DNA from: Gongronella butleri
Taxonomy: Eukaryota; Mucoromycota; Mucoromycetes; Mucorales; Cunninghamellaceae
Length of the DNA stretch: 64,000 nt
NCBI GenBank assembly: GCA_025201375.1
Contig: JAIWZP010000012.1
Location: 496,001 to 560,000, forward strand
Direction: 5' to 3'
Positions 24,346 to 33,046 of this stretch are shown in pieces. Numbering within the stretch: the first letter of the stretch is position 1; every line of letters starts with the position of its first letter. A model generated the notes under the pieces. It ran no database searches. It saw nothing but the letters and a program-made list of their open reading frames with translations, and was not told the origin of the DNA. A program made the translations under genes and the position numbers.

Positions 24346-25645
24346 GGGTCGATTCGACCCAAAAAGGTCGACAATAAAAGTGCTTTTTTTTCAGGGTCCC
24401 TTGGGCCGACCAAGTCAGAAAAAATATGCTCGCGTTCTTTAAGGGGTCCAGAATTATTTGCGCCGACTCGCTCTTCTTTTGCTTGTTCCTTTTTATTTTT
24501 TATCGATTTTTAAAGATCTTGAACATTTTGTGTTGATTCAACGTCATGCCTGCTCCCAGTCCCAAGCTTGCTGCCAATGTGCGCGTCTCTGTGCACAGAC
24601 GTTTTTTCAAGGACAGGTCTGTTTTGAAGTACTAGTACGTGTGGTCCACGACTAGGTTGTTTTTTGTCGGGCGCACCGTTTTTTGCCGTCCATCTGAGCC
24701 CATCAAGTCGATCTTCGGCGCCATTCTCGACGATGTCCCCTAGTTACGATGGAGCTGTCAGGTGGTTGCCTAAAACACGTCAGACCACTTGCGGAAGACG
24801 ACCAATTCGTCGACGCACCCAATGACCACGTTTATTTTAGCGAAAACGCGCTTGACGTCGTCGACGAGATGATAGATCTGCTGGAAGATGCCGAGGAAAG
24901 CAAGGACGAGATCGACTTGACACGTGATGTCCTGGAAGTACACGACAACGATGGATGGACGTGGCAGGGCACCTTGGTGGACTCGCGCATTATGGAATCT
25001 CGTATCGGAACAAAAAAACGCGCTTCTCGATGCCCAACTATCAGCACGCGCAGGTATTCGATTTTTTTTGTTCTTTCTACCACAGCATTTTTTTACGCGT
25101 ACCTTGGAGAACACGGACACCACCAATGATGCGGATCAAGGCACGACCACCACTGGCATTTTGCCAGACACTCTGGTAAACATGAACTCGCGTTTTCAGA
25201 GATTAACTCGCTTGTGTCGCTGCTCGTGCCTCGAAAATGGTAGGCGTGGGCCGCAGACGCGTGCTGTTTCTTGCTGTAGTTCTTACCCTGACCGTCCAAT
25301 ATGCTGACAATGTCATGTCGAGCATGCGGTTCAACAGGATGCCCAATGACCCCTCAAATAATTCTTTGGATCTTTTTCTTTCTTTCTATGTTTTTATTTT
25401 TTATTTTTCATTGTAAATATCAAGATAAACATGCAATTAAAAACTCGACCTTTTTGGGTCGAACAACTTTGTCTCAAACCTTGCGTGATAAATCACGCTC
25501 CAGCTCCCCCATAAATGATCCAATGTCCTTAAGAATTATTTTCAATAACAATGAGATCTAAACGATTGTATTCTGAAACTTTGAGCGAAAAACACAGATT
25601 CATTCATTCTCTGCTATCACTAACAGCTCGACCCAAACGGGTCGA
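24346..25645. mobile_element. Degenerate DNA transposon or foldback element with GGGTCGA-rich ends
   Basis: A perfect 19-bp inverted pair, TTCGACCCAAAAAGGTCGA at 24353-24371 and its reverse complement at 25446-25464, encloses about 1.07 kb. The motif GGGTCGA/TCGACCC is repeated as local palindromes at both ends (24346-24360 and 25628-25645). The outer limits and any target duplication are not clear. The interior holds a broken coding region. Confidence 0.55.
24546..25330 (+). pseudogene. Broken coding region inside the transposon remnant
   Basis: A short open start at 24546 (MPAPSPKLAANVRVSVHRRF) stops after about 29 codons. A second open segment from 24749 encodes an acidic stretch (ALDVVDEMIDLLEDAEESKD) and ends at a donor-like GTATTC before a T-rich tract. 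Further codon-like sequence follows near 25093. No intact gene can be built. I do not recognise the family; a transposase-associated protein is possible only by position. Confidence 0.3.
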
Positions 25646-25763
25646 AATGCCTAATCTGTACTTGCTTAATGACAATAATTACATTAGATACGCATTGATG
25701 TGTCAATATAAGACAAACTCTATACACAGGTTTGACATTGCATATCTAACCATGACAAAGAAT

Positions 25764-26270
25764 TTATTTTTTGACCAATCTAACGGCACCTGTACCTGAA
25801 TCATAGTTGGAACTGGCAATTTTGATAGCAAATATTTGATGCGTAGCTTCAGGGCCCACTGAAAATTCGAGACGTCCAAAGCGCTTATCACCCCAGGCAT
25901 CTTCAGGAGTTTCGGCATAGGCAATATTGCCATCAGTATCAACCTTAGCAGATGTTGATCCAACAATATCTGTGGTCATAGCGTTGACAATATCAAAAAC
26001 ATCCCCACTAAATCTGTAGTCCACGACTTGCAATGTGGCAGGTTCTTGTAGTTTAATATGGAAAACACGGTCAACGAGGAAGATGCCTTCTTCATTTTTT
26101 TCCCAATGAAAGGGTTGCCAATCCACGTCAACTCCCAAATCTAAATTTGTATAAGATGATACGATATCACCAACGGTTTCGTCAAAATTGGACTTGGGTT
26201 TGCTAACGTGATCCGCTAAAGCAAGGCAGACCAAAGCAGATACAAAAAAACATGCTTGTGAAAATTGCAT
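25764..26270 (-). CDS. Small secreted protein, single-domain paralog
   Basis: Intronless, 168 aa from the chosen Met at 26270 (an in-frame Met at 26297 is also open). The chosen start gives a clean signal peptide, MQFSQACFFVSALVCLALA. The domain has KLQEPATLQVVDYRFSGD, YAETPEDAWGDKRFGRLEF and SGTGAVRLVKK, matching the plus-strand gene at 12126 and the N-terminal domain of the two giant proteins. It lacks Thr repeats and a C-terminal domain. With the 12126 gene it brackets the giant pair, so the cluster probably grew by local duplication. Biochemical function unknown. Confidence 0.8.
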   Translation of the reverse strand: MQFSQACFFVSALVCLALADHVSKPKSNFDETVGDIVSSYTNLDLGVDVDWQPFHWEKNEEGIFLVDRVFHIKLQEPATLQVVDYRFSGDVFDIVNAMTTDIVGSTSAKVDTDGNIAYAETPEDAWGDKRFGRLEFSVGPEATHQIFAIKIASSNYDSGTGAVRLVKK

Positions 26271-27550
26271 AATTAGCCAAGTTGTTAATGAAGGCACGCA
26301 GGTTCACTAAAATCTTTTGAATGCCCCTTTGGATGACATTTTCTACACAGCATTTATATTATGTTTGTACATTCTTCGGAATATTAAAAATGGTTGCGTT
26401 GTTGGCCTTTAGTATTCACAAAATCAGCTGTGGAATGCAAAACCGAGAATTTTATGCAATTAAATAGTACATAGTGCAAACAAATAAACAAAAAATGGAC
26501 ACAGACCACTAAATTTAACCTCGTCCACGTTTGCAAGTGGTCTGCAGCAATACGTGGACGCAGAACGCAACTGACCCTCCGCTGGTTTTTACCTTTTTAT
26601 TTGGGGAGGGGCAAGAAGTCAGAATGTGTCATAGACGGTCCACTCTAGGGCTCCAGCTTGCGCGTCAATGGCTGTGAGGCCGTCTGCGACTTGCCTGCTA
26701 GTGGACGCACTAACCTGGCGGCTAGGGCTAGGCCGTGACAGTCGCAAGTTTGCGCTGAATGCGATGCAGGTAATTTTGAGTGGGGTCGACCATGCAGATG
26801 GCTAGCTGAATGCAAAATAGTGGAAATATCGAGACTTTTGGCATTTTCGAGTTTCAAAAAAATCGGGCGGACCTGTCTTGAGCACTGGGCCATACGCAAT
26901 AGTTCGTGCCGTGACGCATTTTTCATCGGCAGGCGAGTAGGCTGTAAATTTTTTTTTTTTGGAGGTACGTACATCAGCAGGCCGGCAAAGTCCAAAAAAC
27001 ATGTTTTTTGGTTTTTAAAGAGCAAACGTGTACGGTACGTTTTTGTGCAGTGCTATCATTGAAAAAAATGATAATATGCGGCAATTTCTGTCCACTGAGA
27101 TTGAAATATAGAGTCAAACAGTTTAATTTCGTATACTGTAACTCCAAAAAAAAAAAAAAAAAACGAATAAAAAACGCGTTTTTGTGCGTTTTTCGGGCGA
27201 TGAATCATGGATAGTACTGTATACTCTACAAAGGGCAAAAAAAAAATTTTTTTTTTTTTACAAACGAATAGAAATCACGCTTTGCCTTTGCAGCAATGAC
27301 CTTGCAATACTGTAACTGTACCGTGGTACATAGCAAAAAAAATGGAAAATAAAAAACATCTGATAGGCTGATTAATCCAGAATACTAAAGTCAGGAAAGC
27401 TGTTGGGGCGTTTTTTTTTTTTTTCTGAGCTATTTTGCCTTGCCCGTTGTTTGTGCGGTTTGCTGAACCCATTCAGGACACTTTAAGCTTGTAACGGCTC
27501 CTGATAAGCTGATATATAATTTATTACGGTATGTCATTTTGTTATGCCAT
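26271..27550. other. Repeat-bearing intergenic region
   Basis: No gene seen. Holds one copy of a dispersed repeat (listed separately) and several A/T homopolymers, for example at 27148-27165 and 27238-27259. Confidence 0.6.
26735..27005 (-). repeat. Dispersed non-coding repeat, copy 1
   Basis: In reverse complement it aligns with 58345-58603: shared blocks include GACTTTGCC, TTTACAGCCTAC, GATGAAAAATGCG-like, CGATTTTTTT, AAAATGCCAAAA and GGTCGACCCC. Similarity is spread over about 260 bp. No coding capacity or clear termini. Confidence 0.7.
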
Positions 27551-28056
27551 CTAGCAAGGAAATGACAGATTCCAGAATCCAGGTGGTGTGGACGAGCGTG
27601 GAAGCAGCGTTTGCACTAGTGGCTTTTCTTTTTTTGTATCTTTTACAGGCCTAACCGTACGCAGCGTGTGCATAGTTTCTGTTGCGTGCACGGCTCCATG
27701 TTTCTTGATGACCTCCAGGAACGTTTTACCAAAACGATTCCATTTTTCTTTGGTTATTTTTACGGTGTTGCAAAAATCTGCCTTGGATTTAGGGAGCGTC
27801 TTTGCTAACAGCTTGAGATCTGTGTCCGAAAACACATGCGAGCATTGAGCGATTTGGTACGAGCACACTATCTAAAACGATGCAAGAGGGTTATGAACCA
27901 TCCAAAAAAAGTAAAAATAAAAATAAAAAAAATAAAAAAAAATGTTTATTGTACCTCTGCGCGCAGTTTCTTCATAGCGTCCAGGCACTCCAGCTTGACG
28001 CATGGTGTAGGTGGTTTGAAATGCAGACTGGAACGAATGTTTGCAATGCTGGACAT
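27551..28056 (-). CDS. Stand-alone HRDC-domain protein (RecQ-helicase C-terminal fragment?)
   Basis: Two exons (27955-28056 and 27551-27871, intron 27872-27954, GT..AG) give 140 aa. The middle reads as an HRDC helical bundle: LKLLAKTLPKSKADF and KWNRFGKTFLEVIKKH, preceded by LDAMKKLRAEI, which resembles the lead-in to HRDC in RecQ-family helicases. HRDC domains bind nucleic acid at the C-terminus of BLM/Sgs1/WRN-type enzymes. No helicase motifs are found upstream; a stop precedes the chosen ATG in frame. It may be a genuine small gene or the decayed 3' end of a RecQ gene. Confidence 0.55.
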
Positions 28057-28701
28057 TTAAAAATGCTTGAGCAGATCTGACAGAAGGGAAGCGTCTTCAT
28101 TTTTTTTTACCCATTGATGTCTTTCTTATATGATTTCAAAAAAAAAAGGTCGCGAGCCACCGTTCAACAGAATATCGTGAGGCGAATACGATGCCACGTC
28201 TTGTTCCCGTTGAATGACGTATTTTCATGCATTGCTGAGCAAATACACAAGGTGTCATTGCGCTGATCCAACCGCTTACACACTCTGGCACCCTGATTAC
28301 GCGCCAAATGCAAACCAATGTCGTCAATTGTTGTCAATGAGCCCAGACGGGTAAAAAGAAGAAAGGGGGGAAGAATTGAGGAAATAGGGAGGGAAAATCG
28401 CGTTTATTGAGACTCAAGTGTGGGGTTTTAAACAAAGAAATAGATTCGAAATGCTTGATTGGCTGGCAAGTCTCAAATTTATGCGGGATCAGACGGAGCT
28501 ACCAAGACAGCGCGTCTTTTTTTTTTTTTTCGTTCATTCTCTTTGTTTCCTGTACACACGCTTTGGAAAATTAAGGAGAAGGAATCGTGGCTCTACAATA
28601 AAAACCAAGGAAGCGTGTTTTTTATTTCTTCTTTCATTTTCTTTGTTACTTTTTTCTTTCATTCTCATCGTTTCTTATACCCACACTTTGTTCACATTCT
28701 T
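28057..28701. other. Region upstream of the Fanzor gene
   Basis: Between the divergent HRDC gene and the Fanzor start. Contains T-rich stretches with an imperfect duplication around 28516-28560 and 28645-28700, and ATCGCGTTTA at 28397-28406 that is inverted downstream of the Fanzor gene at 32382-32391. No other gene seen. Confidence 0.5.
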
Positions 28702-31700
28702 ATGTCGCGTCCTTTTGTCCAGCAAGTCTTGGCTGGGACGCGGCGACAAGCGCCTGATGATGACGCACAACAAGCTCCATGTAAGTTTCCTTTGCAGCTG
28801 TGCGTTCAGGTCCTTACCTTTTTTTTTTTTTTTTTTTAGCTTTCAAGCGCCAGAAGAAAGGGAGAGATCGCATTACTACCAAGCGAAAGCAGTTCCTCGA
28901 CGAGTTGGAGAGCAAGCAATCTGGCCGCAAGGAGCACCAGGAGGCGATGAAGGACGGGCGAGCCACGGTGGACTCGCCGTGCACCACATGCATCGTGGCC
29001 AGTCTCGATTTGTCTGAGGAAGCGCAACATATGGTCCGTGTGCATATCGGCCTGGACAATGAGCCCGATGACAATGACGGAGCGGACATTGAGCTACAAG
29101 AGGCTCATCTGGAGCTAATGGATGCGGACGAAGAATATGCAGCCATTGTTCGTGAAGCTGAGGGCCGCCTCGAGATTGCCTATACCCACCAGCGCACCTC
29201 AAGCCGCCTCTGTCCCAGCAATGTGCCACGACAGCGCGCGCTCACCAAGCAACGCGCTGGCGGCGTGACAATGAAGACGTTCACCATCAAACATGGCCTG
29301 GCCACCTTGCTCAAGCCCGATATTCCTCAAGAAGACAAGGACACGTTCCTCAATGGCGTCCAGACTATTGTGGACCTCCACCGGCGCATGGTCATCCACG
29401 CAATGGCCTTTACCCAGTATTTTGTCACTGCCTGCCTCCAAGAGAACCATCACGTGCCGCGCGCCCTTTTTGACATGACGTTTTTTTTTCGGCATTTTCC
29501 AGCTCATCGTCGGCAATGATTTCAGCAACAAGTCCAAGTACACCGACGCCCAGCGCGCTATCATTGTCAACGAGTTTCACAAGTTTCGCCAGCGCCATCC
29601 GGCAATCACTATCCAGCTCGCGCCGCCCGGGCATCGACAGCCACCCGTCTTTGCGGATGTCTTGCCCGCTGCTGCCCGGCAACTCGCCACCGCCATGACG
29701 AATCACGTTGTGGAAAATTTCGACAGCTTCTTCATCAATTACCTCCAAGGTCGTCTTGCGCGTGAATTGGCACCTGGCTTCAAGGTAAAAAAAAAAAAAA
29801 AAACCATTTTTATTGATTAGGATGTCAAGCCACACGTCACACGCGCCTACGCAGCCTACGTGTATCAAGTCTCCGTTCACGACGACGTTCATTCTGCTGA
29901 CAAGCCAACTTGCAAAATTGATGGCTGCTTGAAAGCGCGATTGGAGGAACTGACAAGCGCTTTGGTCGCGGAAACTGAAGCTGTATGGCGACGGGTCAAT
30001 GGCTACATCCTCGAGGAAAAGCGCGAGATTGCCGCGGCAAAGCAAGCACGTGAAGCTATCGTTGCGGGCCAGAAACAAGCTCAGCAAATGAGGCTCGCTG
30101 GTCAATTTGGTGCATCTTCATCTACTGGCCCACAAGACATGGAGGTGGACGACCAGGGGAGCAATGTTGGCGAAGCCAGTACATCCACAGGCCCACAAGC
30201 CATGGAGATCGACGGTGATCAAGGCAATCTTGGCGAGATTGACTCTCAGGCACACATTGGCCCATTAGACGCCGTCACCATCATGTCCTCAGGCGAGACC
30301 CCAGCCATCGTACGTGTCACGACATCCTACATCTCGCGGCATCCCCAGTTTTTTCTGAAAGTTATGCATGAAATCTTGGCCACCATGGAGTCTTGGAATG
30401 ATGGTGATACGCTCCCGTCCTCAGAGCCGCAAAACAAGGTATCGTTTTCCTGGATGCGCCGTGAATTGGAAAATCTCGTGGGCGACGACTGGAAAAGGCT
30501 CAATTATCGCAAAAGAACTCAATTGACGCGCACCATCGTCATGCTGGTCAACGACAAGATTATGCCGGATCCTACACGCCTTCCCAAATCTTTCACGCGC
30601 GAATCCATCGCGGAAATTCAGCAACTCGTATTGGACACGCAGAAAGAGATTCATGCTGGGATTTTTATGCCACCGACGGTCCATGTCCGGCCATCGCTGC
30701 GACTCTTCACGTTGGTGCCGGTTCCATCAATGCATCTACGTTACGTCCACTTCAACCACCGCGCTCTCCAAGCATTCTTGGGACATTTTGGCTTGAAACA
30801 ATACAAAAAAGGCGACAACGCGCTTCCACCGGACGGCTCTCCGCACCCAGTATTTGATCTCTTTGACATGTCCAAGCTGAAGCGGTAAGAGTAGAAAGAA
30901 AAAAAGAAAAAGAAGCTGACGCGGTATTTTTTTTTTTGATTAGGTGTGCCGGTGCGGCCTTTGAAAATGCTTTTGACACGGACGGGTTTGCGACGTCGTT
31001 CACGTTCAAGCGTCCCAAAGGCGATGCTCCTCCGTATTTGACACTGGACAAGGCGGTCAAGTGGCAATTGAGGCAATGCCGAGCCTGGGGCGTGGATCCA
31101 GGCGTCAATGATATCTTTGTGGCTGTGGACGGCAGCTCCTACGCATCTGGGATTTATTCTGCCGCGTCATCAAGCCTTCCACCCCTCGCTGAGCGCGACT
31201 TTGACGTCGATGGGGACGTGATGATGACGACAGACAGCCATGACCGTCCTGCACGTCGCCGGCCACGCTCTGTGTCTGCTGCTCCGCTCTCTGTGCAAGA
31301 CATTGAAGCGCGGTCTTTGCCTGATCGTCGCAAAAAGACGCGTTCTTTGTCCGTGGGCGTCCGTCCTTGTGATGCAGGTGACCCGAAGCTTCCTCGCTCG
31401 CGCCGCGATTATATTAGCACGCACTCGACGCAGCATGAAGTGCGCAAGTTCAGCCCCCACGAGTACAACCGGCTGGCCGGCATCCCCAGGGTCAATGCCT
31501 GGCTCGAGAACAAGAAGGCGGCGCGAGGCATTACGTACATCGAGAGCCGGATACCCACGGCAAGGACCGCACGCGTCGACCGCGTTCATCACCGTGTCGA
31601 ATTTCTCCTAGCCTCGCTGCCCACCCTCCTTGCCTTTTACGACATCGAGCACCAGGCCAAGCGCTTCTCTCTCTATCGTGGCAAGCAGCGAGCCAACGCT

Positions 31701-32302
31701 GAAATGGTCAATATCCTTGTCGGCGGAGGAAAGAAGTACGCGAGAATAGATCAAGATGCCCAGCGCCGGGAGTCGCCATGCACCGGCACGACAAAGTATT
31801 TTTTTTTTTGACACGCAGATGGCGCCCTGCTCCATTTTCTCGCAGTCCACCCGGTGTGACGCCACTGATCTTCCTTGGCAATGGCAATTTTGGCCGTCGC
31901 ACGTGGCGTGGCAAGCCGCACGGTCACGGAAAGAAGCTGTGCAAGCTTCTCGGCAAGGCACAGCAGCAAGGTCGCCTCCTCGTTGTCTCCGTTGACGAGG
32001 CATGGACGTCTCAAGTGTGTTCGCGCTGCGGCCAGCGTGGCATGCGCAACATCCGTGTTCTCCAGCCCATTGGACCGTCGCACAAGCTGCACGGTGTGCT
32101 CAAGTGCAATTCTTGCAGTACACTCTGGCAGCGTGACACCAATGCCGCGCGGAACATCCACGCCATCGCCACCCTCAACGTCCTCGCCCGCCAGCTGCCC
32201 CATGTCTTTAAAGAGGCTAATCCGACCTCACGTCCCCTCGTTTTTACAAGCCCCAATGGTGTGCCCCCCTTCAAAACTCCCTCCTCTCACGCTCAGCACT
32301 AG
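28702..32302 (+). CDS. Fanzor: eukaryotic TnpB-like RNA-guided RuvC nuclease
   Basis: Exons 28702-28780, 28840-29453, 29503-29784, 29821-30884, 30944-31795 and 31846-32302 encode 1115 aa. The C-terminal RuvC-like core is complete. RuvC-I is WGVDPGVND (Asp731). LIFLGNGNFG follows, then VVSVDEAWTSQVCSRCG with the alternative Glu1015 typical of Fanzor. The zinc finger is Cys1022/Cys1025 with Cys1051/Cys1054 (CNSC), and RuvC-III is QRDTNAARNI (Asp1061). Known Fanzors are programmable DNA endonucleases guided by a non-coding RNA made from the element's flank. The first 680 residues are a long, partly acidic N-terminal region (one Ser/Gly/Pro linker near residue 420) that I cannot assign. Weak points: the intron at 29454 uses GTGCCG as donor, and the intron at 29785 is only 36 nt. 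No frameshift or stop was found. Confidence 0.88.
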
Positions 32303-33046
32303 AAGCTGTTGCAATTTACCTTTGGTAAGTCTCCAAAAAAAAAAAAATGGCCTGCCTTGTTCAGGAAACTAGACAACTTAGTAAACGCGATCCTCGTTCT
32401 GTGATTGGCTCACATTCTCTTCTTTTTTTCTGTTTAGTGTATCTTTATTTTGCAGAGGACACGCCGATGAACATCCCCAGGAATTGCGCTTAGAGGGTCT
32501 TAAGGCGTCCTCCCTGGATGGAAAATTTAATTTGGGATCGAATGATGTCACTTTCTTGCCACCCACTCTTAGTAAAGAAGCGAAAAATTGCATATTTACC
32601 TCCAAAAATCAAATCAGCCAGTATGTCGTGAGTGCGATTTCTCAAATAGCGAGAGCGACCCTGTCGACGAGTTGACGTCTGATTTTCTGAATTTTCAAAC
32701 TCGTATTGTTGATGATGAAACAAAGCACGACGAAATTGACTTGCAATTAATGTGTAGCGCGATCCTTGCATTTGCTTGTGAATTGTTTTTTTTTTTTTGT
32801 ATTGGATACGTTGCTTTTGCTTTTGTGTTTTGTGTGCTTTCATTACCAGCATCGCAGGTTTCAATGATCTGTTGGTGAACTATCGTATGCAATCGGCTTG
32901 CCGTGTCCTTTACCTGATTGGCTGGCGCCCTGGGCCTACAGCATAAAAAAAGGAACCGCTCGGTCAGACATTCCTCCACTTTCTTTTTGTGCTTTTTTTT
33001 TTTTTTTTTTGTCTCTTTTTTCCTTTTTCCTTTTGTTGTCAGACTT
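32303..33046. other. Fanzor 3' flank and intergenic region
   Basis: No gene seen. A guide (omega) RNA would be expected to come from Fanzor flanks, so the first few hundred bases are a candidate; no structure could be proven by eye. The segment near 32580-32632 resembles 56890-56945 (shared CCAAAAATCAAA and TCAGCCA blocks), suggesting another dispersed repeat. Confidence 0.45.

Noticed and set aside
24749..25129. 126-codon open frame in the transposon remnant taken as a gene
   Set aside because: Its second half reads through an obvious T-rich intron and the first half has no partner exons; treated as a remnant.
31796..31818. A 23-nt intron in the Fanzor gene ending at the first CAG
   Set aside because: The next acceptor at 31844-31845 keeps the same phase, gives a normal 50-nt intron with a good pyrimidine tract, and fits better before the LIFLGNGNF segment.
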